Shown: positions 8,486 through 17,591, numbered from the stretch's first letter. The stretch is DNA of 64,000 nucleotides from CAYMSO01 sp964393185 (GCA_964393185.1 CAYMSO010000005.1:55552-119551), one strand, 5' to 3'. Notes: a model not told the origin generated them from the letters alone. Made by a program: numbers and translations.

Positions 8486-9562
8486 ATGTTTTCACTAATA
8501 CTAAAAGATGAAAGGTTCAGTATTGAACGTATTCAATCAGAGATAAAACATTTGAATGAAAGATTAAACGTGCTTATCTCTCAAAATAAATTCAGCGATC
8601 CGGAATATATAGACTTAAATCAGCAACTTGCAAAAAAGAATAAATTGCTCGAGGACGTAATTAGGTATACAAATCTTCTAAATCAACTAGAACAGGCAAA
8701 AGAACTACAAAACGATGCTGACTTAGCACAAATTGCAGAAGACGAAATCAAATCAGTAAATTTAGATTTAGATAAACTTTATAAAGAATTTATAGAACTT
8801 ACGCTGCCCAAACTCCCAAATGACGAACTGAAAGCAATTATAGAGTTTAGACCTGGAGTTGGAGGTGTGGAAGCATCCTTGTTCGCAGAAGATTTGATGA
8901 GAATTTATTTAAGATACTGCAATACACAGGGTTTTTCGGTAGAAATGATTTCTCTTGAATATGATGAACAAGGAATAAAAGAAGCAATCATGTTAGTTAA
9001 TAACACAGGAGCTTTTGGTAATTTAAGATTCGAATCTGGTGTACATAGAGTCCAGAGAATACCTTCAACTGAATCTTCAGGTAGAATTCACACATCCACT
9101 GCGTCACTGGTTGTTATGCCTAAATTTGATACTACTTCGGTAGAAATTAACCAAGATGAGCTCAGAATAGATGTTTACAGATCTAGTGGTCCAGGTGGTC
9201 AATCAGTCAATACTACTGATTCTGCAGTAAGAATTACTCACTTACCGACCGGAATAGTTGTAAGTTGCCAGAATGGCAAATCACAACATAAGAATAAAGA
9301 AATGGCTATGTCTATTTTGTTAAGTAAATTGCAAGAAATTGAGGATGACAAAAGAATGAGTGAAGAAAAAAAGACAAGAACTGCTTCAATTAAAGACGGT
9401 GATAGATCAGCTAAGATTAGAACTTACAACTTTCAACAATCAAGGGTAACGGATCACAGGATTGGTCAAAGCTGGTTTAACCTTGATGCAATTATGAATG
9501 GTGAAATTGAAGATATTGTAAAAACTGTCAATACCGAACTTAGAAAAGAATTAGTTAGCTAA
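8486..9562 (+). CDS. prfA: Peptide chain release factor 1
   Basis: RF1 reads UAA and UAG stops and triggers peptide release. The 358-residue protein has the catalytic GGQ (in G-P-G-G-Q-S-V-N-T) and the stop-codon tripeptide region R-I-P-S-T-E-S-S-G-R, where the usual P-A-T is P-S-T. The coiled N-terminal domain and family length are intact. It follows rpmE by 18 bases and has no Shine-Dalgarno motif in that gap. prfB is not in the window, but TGA stops are used by other genes, so a second factor should exist elsewhere. Confidence 0.97.
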   Translation: MFSLILKDERFSIERIQSEIKHLNERLNVLISQNKFSDPEYIDLNQQLAKKNKLLEDVIRYTNLLNQLEQAKELQNDADLAQIAEDEIKSVNLDLDKLYKEFIELTLPKLPNDELKAIIEFRPGVGGVEASLFAEDLMRIYLRYCNTQGFSVEMISLEYDEQGIKEAIMLVNNTGAFGNLRFESGVHRVQRIPSTESSGRIHTSTASLVVMPKFDTTSVEINQDELRIDVYRSSGPGGQSVNTTDSAVRITHLPTGIVVSCQNGKSQHKNKEMAMSILLSKLQEIEDDKRMSEEKKTRTASIKDGDRSAKIRTYNFQQSRVTDHRIGQSWFNLDAIMNGEIEDIVKTVNTELRKELVS

Positions 9563-9580
9563 TTTAGCTAAATATTAATA

Positions 9581-10360
9581 ATGAATTTACAAACACCAGA
9601 AGAACCATCAGCACTAATTCCGCCCAAAATCCTTTTGGCTAAAGAAATTGAGCCAGAAAAGATAACTATTGAATTAATTAATGAAACTCAATCTAACCGA
9701 GTTACAAATTCGCAAATAGAGTCACTTCTAGAGGATAATTGGAATAAAAAATTAAATGAAGCAAAAAGAAAAGACATCACACTTTATGATGGTACATCTT
9801 TTAGATTGGAAAAATTTAGCATTGATAATGAAAGTCTAAAAATAGTCGTTTCGCCAATCAAATTTAGTGTTAGAAGCACACTAAAAAAACTTCCGGATTT
9901 AGCTAAACTAGGAGAAGCATATTTCTCTCACGGCCTATCTGTCGGTGGCATTGTGCAAACTCTAGATGATCAGTACTTATTTATAACTAAATCTAATAAA
10001 TCTGCTTCAGACACTAAAACTGATATTATTGGAGGAGTATTAGAAAAACTTGAGCCATTATCTGGTATTGGAATAGTAAACATGAACTATCAGGAATTAA
10101 ATGAAGAAGCGAATATAGATAAGAGCATGGTTCAAAATACTAAAGTCATAGGACTAGTTAGATCTTACACAACCGATATTATAATAGTTACATTCACCAA
10201 ACTTAATGTTACTGCTGAACAAGTAAGACAGCTCTTCCGAACAAATCACGATAGCGAAATAGCAGACATAAACTTTGTACTCAAAAATAGACTTTCTAGT
10301 TATTTGAATGGTCTAGGAGGGTATAAGCCTGCCATTGCTACTTTGCTTGAGTTGAAGTAA
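9581..10360 (+). CDS. Nudix-fold-like protein, NUDT22-like layout
   Basis: The 259-residue product has a region (about 30-90) with W-N-K-K-L and L-Y-D-G-T-S-F-R-L that resembles the N-terminal part of NUDT22-type nucleotide-sugar hydrolases, followed by a Nudix-like core. The Nudix box is recognisable but altered: G-G-V-L-E-K-L-E, then a spacer longer than the usual seven residues, then Q-E-L-N-E-E-A-N-I in place of R-E-x-x-E-E-x-G. The metal-binding E-E pair remains. It is the third gene after rpmE and prfA, 18 bases downstream. Catalytic status and substrate are unknown. Confidence 0.45.
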   Translation: MNLQTPEEPSALIPPKILLAKEIEPEKITIELINETQSNRVTNSQIESLLEDNWNKKLNEAKRKDITLYDGTSFRLEKFSIDNESLKIVVSPIKFSVRSTLKKLPDLAKLGEAYFSHGLSVGGIVQTLDDQYLFITKSNKSASDTKTDIIGGVLEKLEPLSGIGIVNMNYQELNEEANIDKSMVQNTKVIGLVRSYTTDIIIVTFTKLNVTAEQVRQLFRTNHDSEIADINFVLKNRLSSYLNGLGGYKPAIATLLELK

Positions 10361-10382
10361 AGCTTATACCCAGTTGCTTTGT

Positions 10383-11684
10383 TTATAGTAAAGATAAGGC
10401 TTTATCAATTTGCTTATCTACTCCTTTCTGAATTTCCTCTAAGCTAATTTCGACCTCGTAATCTGGTTTGACTGGATCTTCTTTAGTTATTTCGTTTCCA
10501 TTTGGAGTAAGCCATTTTTGAAATACTACAATTAGAATGCTTCCATCTTTGAGCGTGATTAATTCTTGCTCTACACCCTTTCCCACAGTAGGCATTCCCA
10601 CAACTTCTCCTCTATTATTTTCTTGAACTGCTGCTGCAAAAATTTCCGAGGCCGATGCACTTCCTTCATTCACTATTACCACTAAAGGCACATCTTCGAA
10701 CAGTCCCTTTCTTTGATCCTTATACTTAACTACAGATTTTTCTTTAGACTCTTCCTGCATTATTAAATCTCCTTGATCTAAAAATTCTTCTGCTACATAC
10801 CTAACACCAAGAACATAACCACCTGGGTTGTTTCTTAAATCCATGATTATTCCATTTAACTCAGGTACTTCTTCTGTTATATCGACAACAACTTCATCCC
10901 AGTTATTTTTAAAATCAGCAACTGAATCATCAATAAATTGAGTAATATCGATCTCCACAATACCATCTTCGACTTCCTTCCACATAATATTATCTACTTC
11001 TATAGTTTCTCTAACTACTTCAAAGACCACCTCTTCGTAAGTGCCATCAGGCTTAGGTCTAAGTATAGTCAACTTAACTTCTGTGCCTTTTTCTCCTCTA
11101 ATTAGCTTTGCAACTTCTGCAGGTTGCTTGCCTTGAACATCTTCTTCATCTACTTTTATTATGTAATCTTTGGGCAATATACCTGCTTTTTCGGCTGGAT
11201 AATTTTTTAAGACTGATTCTACTTGTGTATTAGATTCGTTAAAACCTAGGGTAACACCTATTCCCTCAAAGGATTCACTTCTATTTTCCAGATAAGCCTT
11301 TGCTTCTTCCGGATCTAGAAAACTAGTATATGGATCATTTAAAGCCTCTATATATCCCTTAACAATTTCATAATTAGCCTCGTTCTTTCCAGGAAAATCT
11401 CCCATGTATTTAGCTTCTAGTATATCGACAATAGATTCTAGGTAAGTAACATCGAAGCTTCCAGTTGAATTTTTTGTTGATTCATCTGATGAATTCAAAT
11501 CAGTTGCAGCTTCAACATTTGGATTGTCAAATCTTTTGTCCAGTTTGTAAAAAGTATAGTAACTTAGCAGGCCAAGCCCAAAAGCAACCAAAAATGTAAC
11601 TATAATTACATAAGGCAAGGCTACTCTACCATTATAATTTTCGATAATTTTTCTTTTTCTTTCTATTTCTTTATTTTCTTCCAT
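10383..11684 (-). CDS. ctpA: S41 family C-terminal processing peptidase
   Basis: The 433-residue product has one N-terminal membrane helix (about 22-46), a PDZ domain (about 135-210, with G-I-G-V-T-L-G and the later D-Y-I-I-K-V-D) and an S41 catalytic domain. The serine is in G-S-A-S-A-S-E and the lysine is in T-V-G-K-G-V, the Ser-Lys dyad of tail-specific proteases. It would act outside the membrane on envelope proteins. A perfect TATAAT sits six bases upstream of the ATG, so the mRNA is predicted to be leaderless. The gene converges with the Nudix-like gene and is otherwise alone. Confidence 0.92.
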   Translation of the reverse strand: MEENKEIERKRKIIENYNGRVALPYVIIVTFLVAFGLGLLSYYTFYKLDKRFDNPNVEAATDLNSSDESTKNSTGSFDVTYLESIVDILEAKYMGDFPGKNEANYEIVKGYIEALNDPYTSFLDPEEAKAYLENRSESFEGIGVTLGFNESNTQVESVLKNYPAEKAGILPKDYIIKVDEEDVQGKQPAEVAKLIRGEKGTEVKLTILRPKPDGTYEEVVFEVVRETIEVDNIMWKEVEDGIVEIDITQFIDDSVADFKNNWDEVVVDITEEVPELNGIIMDLRNNPGGYVLGVRYVAEEFLDQGDLIMQEESKEKSVVKYKDQRKGLFEDVPLVVIVNEGSASASEIFAAAVQENNRGEVVGMPTVGKGVEQELITLKDGSILIVVFQKWLTPNGNEITKEDPVKPDYEVEISLEEIQKGVDKQIDKALSLL

Positions 11685-11690
11685 AAAACA

Positions 11691-11696
11691 ATTATA
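11691..11696 (-). promoter_or_regulatory. -10 box of ctpA placed for a leaderless transcript
   Basis: TATAAT on the minus strand ends six bases before ATG 11684. A -10 hexamer normally lies 6-7 bases before the transcription start, so the mRNA would begin at or next to the start codon. Confidence 0.6.
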
Positions 11697-11790
11697 ACTA
11701 TTTTAGCTAATTATTTTAATACACTACTAGACTTTTTGTAATTAACACTACAAACAAAACAATTCTAAAATTATACATGTTTGTGCCTTA

Positions 11791-11830
11791 TTAAAAAAGA
11801 AAAAAAGGTTCCTTATTCTAGGAACCTTTT
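11791..11830 (-). terminator. Intrinsic terminator of rpsF-ssb-rpsR
   Basis: A 10-bp stem, AAAAGGTTCC (11803-11812) with GGAACCTTTT (11821-11830) around an 8-base loop, is followed on the minus strand by a long T-rich run. It lies directly after the rpsR stop. Confidence 0.85.
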
Positions 11831-11847
11831 AGATAATGCAAATTTTT

Positions 11848-12096
11848 TTACACGTATTGTGTATATGGAAGTAATGCCAAATATCTAGCTCTTTTTACAG
11901 CCAATGTTAAAGCTCTTTGATTCTTGGGACATACTCCTGTCTTTGAAGATGGAAGGATTCTACCTCTGGTCGAAATGTACTTTTTTAGCAATTGTACATT
12001 TTTGTAGGTTATTTGGTCTTCCTTGCCTTTCAAAGGGCACTCATCAATCTGTTTCTGAGAGATATGAGTTGTTTGTTTTTTTTGTTGTCTTGCCAT
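11848..12096 (-). CDS. rpsR: 30S ribosomal protein S18
   Basis: S18 pairs with S6 on the platform of the small subunit. The 82-residue product has the family core I-T-Y-K-N-V-Q-L-L-K-K-Y-I-S and R-G-R-I-L-P-S, then V-K-R-A-R-Y-L-A-L-L-P-Y. It is last in rpsF-ssb-rpsR and stands before a strong terminator. rplI (L9), which commonly follows rpsR, is not next to it; absence of L9 is reported for several Patescibacteria lineages, though it could be elsewhere in the genome. Confidence 0.96.
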   Translation of the reverse strand: MARQQKKQTTHISQKQIDECPLKGKEDQITYKNVQLLKKYISTRGRILPSSKTGVCPKNQRALTLAVKRARYLALLPYTQYV

Positions 12097-12104
12097 AGTT
12101 TATC

Positions 12105-12596
12105 TTAGAATAAATCTTCACTATTAAATTCTTCGTCGGAAGCTGCGTTAGATACACTTGCATCTGCATAATCATCTGCAGGTGTCTTGCCTCCGGTTTT
12201 CCTAGATACCTCATCGCCCGATTTTAAAGCGGTATCTACTCCGATTGGTGTTCTATCGTTAGTGTTTAATAAAACCATATCGTTAAGTTTAATTTCTGTT
12301 TTGTAGTACTTCATTCCATCTGTAGTTTCTTTTATTCTTGTTCTAATCTCACCTTCTAAGAAAACCAACATGCCTGTAGATAATACTTGCGCACAGATCT
12401 CTGCTAATTTATTAAATGCTACAATGTTGTGGAATTCTGCTCTTTCTTGTGTATTTCCTGATGCATCCTTCCAGCTTGTGTTTGTAGCGATCCCAAATGT
12501 ACAGACTAATACTTCGTTTGAAGATTTTCTTAACATTGGATCTCTAGTCAAGTTTCCTATTAACATTACTTTATTTAAAGATCTTGCTTTTGCCAT
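12105..12596 (-). CDS. ssb: Single-stranded DNA-binding protein
   Basis: SSB coats single-stranded DNA during replication and repair. The OB fold starts with S-L-N-K-V-M-L-I-G-N-L-T-R-D-P and spans about 105 residues; a low-complexity acidic tail follows, ending E-D-L-F rather than the common D-D-I-P-F. The frame extends to a TTG at 12605, but ATG 12596 gives the normal N-terminus. It lies between rpsF and rpsR, as in most bacteria. Confidence 0.95.
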   Translation of the reverse strand: MAKARSLNKVMLIGNLTRDPMLRKSSNEVLVCTFGIATNTSWKDASGNTQERAEFHNIVAFNKLAEICAQVLSTGMLVFLEGEIRTRIKETTDGMKYYKTEIKLNDMVLLNTNDRTPIGVDTALKSGDEVSRKTGGKTPADDYADASVSNAASDEEFNSEDLF

Positions 12597-12625
12597 GTGT
12601 AACAAATTAATAATTAAAGTTAAGT

Positions 12626-12907
12626 CTATTTTTTAATAACTAAGTATCTTAGAATATCGGGCATTAAATTAAGCTGCCTTTGAAACTTTAATAAATTACC
12701 TGAGTCCATATGAAGTTCATATTCAACATAGTAACCTTCTTTAAATTTCTTTATTGGATATGCAAGAAGTTTTTTACCCATGTTATCAACCTCTTTCAGC
12801 TTGCCTTCAAGCTTTTCTACTTGTGCCTGTATTTTCTTTAGAGTGTTGTTTTTTATGTCTTCAAATAGCAAAGGCTTATAGACAATCATTACCTCGTACT
12901 TTTGCAT
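12626..12907 (-). CDS. rpsF: 30S ribosomal protein S6
   Basis: The 93-residue product has the S6 ferredoxin-like pattern: an opening Y-E-V-M-I-V-Y-K, a central L-A-Y-P-I-K-K-F-K-E-G-Y-Y and a final R-Y-L-V-I-K-K. It is first in the rpsF-ssb-rpsR operon. The 75 bases before its start are A/T-rich and contain no Shine-Dalgarno motif. Confidence 0.95.
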   Translation of the reverse strand: MQKYEVMIVYKPLLFEDIKNNTLKKIQAQVEKLEGKLKEVDNMGKKLLAYPIKKFKEGYYVEYELHMDSGNLLKFQRQLNLMPDILRYLVIKK

Positions 12908-12981
12908 GTTAAATACTAAATTAAGAAATTAAATTAAAACGCCAAATTATATAATAAATTTGCGTATTTGATAATACCTTA

Positions 12982-13584
12982 TTAAAAATTTATTCTACTC
13001 TTCAAAGAATCTAGTAACGTTTGCTGAGATGCAAACTCTATATCGCTCCCAGAAGGTATGCCTTTTGCCAGCCTTGAAAGCTTTACTGTGCTGTTTAGAT
13101 TCTCTATTTGGTGTTTAACATACAGACTTGTAGCCTCACCCTCTATGTTAGGGTTAAGCGCAAAAATTAACTCTTCCACATTATTTTCGCTGATTCTTTT
13201 TAGAAGCCCAGAAATATTAATATCTTCTGGACCTACACCGTTAACAGGAGAAATCAAACCATTTAACACATGAAAAACTCCCCTATATTCTCCAGTCGAG
13301 TTAATATTTTCCAAATCTATTGCATCTTCTACAAGTACTATTTGTGATCTATTTCTAGTGGAATCTTTGCATATATAGCACAGATCTTCTGTTGTAACAT
13401 TTCCACACACAATGCATTGCTTTGTGTTTTCTACTACATCCAGAAGGACCTTGCTTAGAGCAGTTGATAAGCCTTTTCCATCCAGCGCTAAAAATAGAGC
13501 TAACCTGTTTGAAAGCTTAGGTCCTATTCCCGGCATAGAAGACAGCAAATCGCTTAGATGCTTTATATTTTTAGGTAAGCTCAT
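12982..13584 (-). CDS. recR: Recombination mediator RecR
   Basis: RecR acts with RecO (and RecF) to load RecA. The 200-residue product shows the order expected: helix-hairpin-helix near the N-terminus (S-M-P-G-I-G-P-K-L-S-N-R), a four-cysteine zinc finger (C-I-V-C-G-N... C-Y-I-C), a Toprim domain (I-V-L-V-E-D-A-I-D) and a C-terminal R-L-A-K-G-I-P motif. It follows ybaB by five bases in the frequent dnaX-ybaB-recR order. Confidence 0.96.
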   Translation of the reverse strand: MSLPKNIKHLSDLLSSMPGIGPKLSNRLALFLALDGKGLSTALSKVLLDVVENTKQCIVCGNVTTEDLCYICKDSTRNRSQIVLVEDAIDLENINSTGEYRGVFHVLNGLISPVNGVGPEDINISGLLKRISENNVEELIFALNPNIEGEATSLYVKHQIENLNSTVKLSRLAKGIPSGSDIEFASQQTLLDSLKSRINF

Positions 13585-13589
13585 CCTAG

Positions 13590-13913
13590 TTACATTCCTA
13601 ACATACTTTTTAAATCATCCATATTTGCAGATTTGACCATTTCCTTTTCTAAATTCTTCTTTGTATTACCATACGCTTCTTTAATATTATCTTCTAGCCG
13701 TTTTGCTAATTTATCAGAGGTATCTCTGCTTACTCCCAAGGGTTCAAGATAAGCATATAGCTCATCTCTATTTACCTCAACTTCATCTAAGTCGTTAACA
13801 CCGTTTAATAGCATGCTTATCATCCCTCCTTTGCCAGCTGCCTGGATTTTGCTCATTTGATTTTTCATTTTTCTAGCATTATTCATTGCTTTTGCTACAT
13901 CAAAAACTCCCAT
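13590..13913 (-). CDS. ybaB: YbaB/EbfC family nucleoid-associated protein
   Basis: The family forms small dimers that bind DNA. The 107-residue product has the amphipathic N-terminal helix (M-K-N-Q-M-S-K-I-Q-A), but the V-x-G-x-G-x-V-x-V strand typical of the family is poorly kept (K-G-G-M-I-S-M-L-L-N-G), so it is a divergent member. Placement between dnaX and recR is the main support. Confidence 0.75.
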   Translation of the reverse strand: MGVFDVAKAMNNARKMKNQMSKIQAAGKGGMISMLLNGVNDLDEVEVNRDELYAYLEPLGVSRDTSDKLAKRLEDNIKEAYGNTKKNLEKEMVKSANMDDLKSMLGM

Positions 13914-13948
13914 TCTTAAAAAAATAACATATAAATTAATTATTTTAG

Positions 13949-15475
13949 CTAAGTTAGCAATTCTTCCACCAATTCTGAATTATCAATCTGAATATTTTTA
14001 CTACTCGAAGTCTCAGAACTTGGTTTGTGATCGGCATAACTTTCCTTTTGTATACCCTCTACTGGTTTGACTGCTAAGTGAATAGTGTCGTCAGCATCGA
14101 GCTCAACTTTAATAATAGCATTATTTAAATTTTTGGACTGTAAATAATTTTTTAAATTGGTTTGCACATTGTCTTTCTGAAGATATTTCAAATTAAATTG
14201 GTATTTATTTTTTATTTTTAGCTCATCATTTTGAAAAATGATGCTGGATGTTTCTAAAATAGCAGCAGCTCTTGCATCTCCCACGTCTGATTTCATGTAG
14301 CTCAGCAAATCTGCATGTTCAACTTTACCCGTTGCAGAACTTTCGGTATTTTTTGGTATTTGTTTAATTGGGATTTGCTTTTCTATTAGATCACTTCTTT
14401 CCGGCTGATTCTTTATTTGTGGTTGGATCGAATTCTGGTCAGTTATTAAAGAATCAAAAAGTTGAATGATCGAAATCTCCAAAAGAACCTTTCTGTTTTC
14501 AAAATCCCTTAAGTTTCTTTTTACTTCAATAAACTTATTAATGATTTTGTTTATTTTTATTATTTTCTTTGCTTCAAGTTGGGAAATTTCTTTAAAAATT
14601 TTATTTCGTAAATAATCTAAATATTGGTCTATGATCACGCCCACATCTGGATATTGGCTATATAGATCTTCCAGATTTTTTATGGCCAAATTAAAATCTT
14701 CATTAAAAAAGTTTTCTGTAAGTTGGTTAAATGATTCTTCGGGAACAACTCCTAAAACTTGCTTTACATCCTCCAGAATGATTTCATTTTTTGAGTTAGA
14801 AAGTAACTTACCAAGCAAACTCTCGGAATCTCTATAACTACCGCCCGATCTCTCAAAGATAAGATCCAAAATTGATTCTTGCACTTTTACACCTTCAGCC
14901 TCTACAATTTTATTTAGCTTTGCTATAAGCTGGTCCTTAGAAGCAAGGCTAAAATCAAAACGTTGTACTCGAGACAGAATTGTTACGGGAATTTTGTGAG
15001 GCTCTGTTGTAGCAAGTATAAAGATTACGTGATTAGGCGGTTCTTCTAGAGTTTTTAAAAGCGCATTAAATGCTTCTTTTGTAAGCATATGTGCTTCGTC
15101 GATAATGTATATTTTATATTTAAGTACTGAAGGAAGATAATTTATATTTTCTCTTATAATTCTTATTTCTTCTATTCCTCTGTTGGAAGCTGCATCCATT
15201 TCTATAATATCGATATTACTACCATTTATAATTTGTTGGCAATTAATACACTCATTGCACACATCTTTTTTGTCATGAAAATTAAGACAATTGACTGCTT
15301 TAGCAAATAATCGAGCCATGCTTGTTTTCCCTGTTCCTCGCGGACCGCAAAAAAGATATGCATGTGATATTGAATTTGTATCTATTGCTGATGTCAGTAT
15401 GGTCTTGATATAGTCTTGACCGATTAAATCCTCGAACTTCGAAGGTCTGTATTTTCTGTAAAGTACTTCATTCAT
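13949..15475 (-). CDS. dnaX: DNA polymerase III gamma/tau subunit
   Basis: DnaX is the clamp-loader ATPase of the replisome. The 508-residue product has Walker A GPRGTGKTS, a four-cysteine zinc module (C-N-E-C... C-Q-Q at about 72-85), Walker B with I-I-D-E-A-H-M-L, sensor 1 L-A-T-T-E-P-H-K-I and the SRVQRF arginine finger motif. The long C-terminal part is charged and of low complexity, as in tau. I see no obvious slippery site for a short gamma form. A TATAAT seven bases upstream of the ATG predicts a leaderless transcript; a terminator for rpsU lies just upstream. Confidence 0.95.
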   Translation of the reverse strand: MNEVLYRKYRPSKFEDLIGQDYIKTILTSAIDTNSISHAYLFCGPRGTGKTSMARLFAKAVNCLNFHDKKDVCNECINCQQIINGSNIDIIEMDAASNRGIEEIRIIRENINYLPSVLKYKIYIIDEAHMLTKEAFNALLKTLEEPPNHVIFILATTEPHKIPVTILSRVQRFDFSLASKDQLIAKLNKIVEAEGVKVQESILDLIFERSGGSYRDSESLLGKLLSNSKNEIILEDVKQVLGVVPEESFNQLTENFFNEDFNLAIKNLEDLYSQYPDVGVIIDQYLDYLRNKIFKEISQLEAKKIIKINKIINKFIEVKRNLRDFENRKVLLEISIIQLFDSLITDQNSIQPQIKNQPERSDLIEKQIPIKQIPKNTESSATGKVEHADLLSYMKSDVGDARAAAILETSSIIFQNDELKIKNKYQFNLKYLQKDNVQTNLKNYLQSKNLNNAIIKVELDADDTIHLAVKPVEGIQKESYADHKPSSETSSSKNIQIDNSELVEELLT

Positions 15476-15482
15476 AGCTTCT

Positions 15483-15488
15483 ATTATA
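15483..15488 (-). promoter_or_regulatory. -10 box of dnaX placed for a leaderless transcript
   Basis: TATAAT on the minus strand ends seven bases before ATG 15475, between the rpsU terminator and dnaX. Confidence 0.6.
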
Positions 15489-15512
15489 CACGATTGATTT
15501 AAAATTAAGACA

Positions 15513-15541
15513 CAAAAATACCCCCAGCGTTTGCCAGGGGC
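15513..15541 (-). terminator. Intrinsic terminator of rpsU
   Basis: On the minus strand CCCCTGGC and GCTGGGGG form an 8-bp stem with two wobble pairs around AAAC, followed by TATTTTTG. It lies between rpsU and the dnaX promoter. Confidence 0.75.
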
Positions 15542-15562
15542 ATGTTGAATTTTTTAATTAGG

Positions 15563-15769
15563 TTACGAATTCCTTGCTCTTCTAGCTCTTTTTCGTCTCA
15601 ATTTCTTTGACTTTGCAAAGATCTTCTTTTGAGCGTGTCTAGTTGCTGTAGGTTTTACATAGTACCTTTTTTCTTGCAATTTTTCTATAATACCTTCCCT
15701 TGTCGCTTCTCTCCACAATAATCTTAGTGCAAGATCTAGTGGCATTTCATCATTTACTATTACGGACAT
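15563..15769 (-). CDS. rpsU: 30S ribosomal protein S21
   Basis: The 68-residue basic product has the S21 pattern: an opening strand V-I-V-N-D-E-M-P-L-D-L-A-L-R-L-L, an R-E-G-I-I-E-K-L core and a highly basic tail (K-K-L-R-R-K-R-A-R-R-A-R). S21 normally sits near the 3' end of 16S rRNA and helps the anti-Shine-Dalgarno region work, so keeping it in a genome whose 16S lacks that core is notable. It is monocistronic with its own terminator. Confidence 0.93.
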   Translation of the reverse strand: MSVIVNDEMPLDLALRLLWREATREGIIEKLQEKRYYVKPTATRHAQKKIFAKSKKLRRKRARRARNS

Positions 15770-15857
15770 GCTGTTTACTATTAATTATTAAATACGCAAA
15801 GAATTTTATCATAAACTTGTTCAAGATCAAATATCTAAATACAAATTAAATTTTTCT

Positions 15858-17030
15858 TTATCTCCCCAGTGCTGATTTAACAACATCCACTATACCGCCA
15901 ATTACATTAAACTGAATTAGATCTTTTATCATGACTAAAAATCCTAGAGACATTAAGAATACAAATCCAGTCATATTTATTCGGTTAACTATTTTATCGG
16001 GAATTGGTCTCCTTATTACTGATTCTACTGCTGCAATTGCTATCTGACCTCCATCCAGTGCAGGGATTGGTAGAATATTGAATATAGCCAAAGACAGGCT
16101 TATCAGCCCAGCTAAAAAGAATAATGCAGTTAATACTTCTAGCTCAACTGCCTGATTTATGCTACCACCCAAAGCAACAGGTCCACCTACTGTTTTCGAA
16201 ACTTCTGAATAATCACCTTCTTCTACTGCCTCTGTTAAAATATTTCCCAGAGCCTTGATTTGGTAAATTGAAATGTCGAACGCTTGAGCTACGGCCGAAA
16301 TTGGAGACCTTTTATATTCAAGAAAATATGTTTGTTTACCCAAGTCCTTTTCGTAATCATAGTAAACTTGAAGGATCTTTCCATCTTTATCAGCTTTTGC
16401 AAGTTTAATATTTCTACTAGATACGTAAATGTTATCTTCATCTATATTCAAGAATGTAAACTCCACTTCAGTTCCCTGATATTTTTGAAGAGCATCTGTG
16501 TAATCTGTCACATTCTCGAATTTTTTATCTTCTATGGCAATTATGATATCTCCTTCCACAAGTTGGCCATCCGAAGGTCCTCCTTCAATTACTTTAGTAA
16601 CTAATATAGGAAAGGCTTTTATTTGTTCTTCGACAGAATTAAACTTATAATCTGCTACATCTGGTAATGCAATAATGTAATTTTGATTGACTAAGTTAAT
16701 CATCAAAAAGATAATAGCCACAAGAAAGTTCATAGCAACCCCAGCAGAAAGCACAAAGGTTTTCTTTAAAAAACCTTTTTTTCTAAAGCCAACAGGACTA
16801 GCTAAATCTTGTTCCCCCTCAAGTTCTACAAACCCGCCAAGTGGTAGAATTCTAATTTGGTAATCAGTTTCCTTGTATTTTCTTTTAAAAATAGTTGGTC
16901 CAAATCCAATGGCAAACTGGTGAACTGGAACTTTTATTAACTTCGCAGCCAAAAAGTGACCTAGTTCATGAACAAATACCAAAAAGCCAATGATTACTAG
17001 AAAGAAAAATAGTGTTAATAATGCATTCAT
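15858..17030 (-). CDS. rseP: RseP-like site-2 intramembrane metalloprotease (M50)
   Basis: Site-2 proteases cut membrane-anchored substrates such as anti-sigma factors. The 390-residue product has the zinc motif HELGH near the N-terminus, the paired N-I-L-P-I-P-A-L-D-G-G motif that supplies the third ligand, at least one PDZ domain between them, and four or so membrane helices. It lies 15 bases after frr. The substrate is unknown. Confidence 0.94.
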   Translation of the reverse strand: MNALLTLFFFLVIIGFLVFVHELGHFLAAKLIKVPVHQFAIGFGPTIFKRKYKETDYQIRILPLGGFVELEGEQDLASPVGFRKKGFLKKTFVLSAGVAMNFLVAIIFLMINLVNQNYIIALPDVADYKFNSVEEQIKAFPILVTKVIEGGPSDGQLVEGDIIIAIEDKKFENVTDYTDALQKYQGTEVEFTFLNIDEDNIYVSSRNIKLAKADKDGKILQVYYDYEKDLGKQTYFLEYKRSPISAVAQAFDISIYQIKALGNILTEAVEEGDYSEVSKTVGGPVALGGSINQAVELEVLTALFFLAGLISLSLAIFNILPIPALDGGQIAIAAVESVIRRPIPDKIVNRINMTGFVFLMSLGFLVMIKDLIQFNVIGGIVDVVKSALGR

Positions 17031-17045
17031 ATTCTGTATCCTGTG

Positions 17046-17591
17046 TTAAAAGCTCATTAAATCGTTTTCTTTTTTTTCTGCAATTTCTTCAACAGTTTTA
17101 ATTGCGTGATCTATTTCTTTTTGAATACTCTCTTTGTCTCTTTTCTGTTCATCCTCTGATACTCCTTCCAGCGAGTCAACATCTTTTAGAAATTCTTGTC
17201 TAACATGTCGAATTTGTACTCTAGACTCTTCTAGCATCTTTGCAAGGTCTTTTACTCTAATCTTTCTATCCTCTTCTGTTACAGGATTGTATTTTAATCT
17301 AAGTGCACCGCCATCAATCGAAACGCTTGCGCCTAGATTTGCTTCTCTTAAAGCTTTTTCCACATTAGGAAATATTGATTTGTCCCAAACAGTTATTTTT
17401 ACAGTGATTGCATCTTCAACAATAAATTGGGCAACAGCATTTAGTTTATTGCTTACACCATATGCATCGACTGTCAAGTTCTCCAAAGCATCTAGATTTG
17501 GTTTGCCCGTACTAATCTTTTTAATTTCGTTTTTAAACTTCTCGATCCTCTTTTCTAACTCTTCTTTTAATTTTGCTTGTGAGTAAAGCAT
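17046..17591 (-). CDS. frr: Ribosome recycling factor
   Basis: RRF splits post-termination ribosomes with EF-G. The 181-residue product fits the family length and keeps the core with N-L-T-V-D-A-Y-G, the W-D-K-S-I-F-P-N-V-E-K-A-L stretch and the long C-terminal helices. It lies downstream of tsf but is separated by an intrinsic terminator, and pyrH, which usually sits between tsf and frr, is not here. Confidence 0.96.
   Translation of the reverse strand: MLYSQAKLKEELEKRIEKFKNEIKKISTGKPNLDALENLTVDAYGVSNKLNAVAQFIVEDAITVKITVWDKSIFPNVEKALREANLGASVSIDGGALRLKYNPVTEEDRKIRVKDLAKMLEESRVQIRHVRQEFLKDVDSLEGVSEDEQKRDKESIQKEIDHAIKTVEEIAEKKENDLMSF

Noticed and set aside
8486..9562. UGA recoding as in Gracilibacteria/Absconditabacteria
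   Set aside because: Several good genes end in TGA (29431, 37874, 39130) and no in-frame TGA had to be read through.
13949..15475. Programmed frameshift in dnaX
   Set aside because: No clear slippery heptamer with a following hairpin was found in the expected region.
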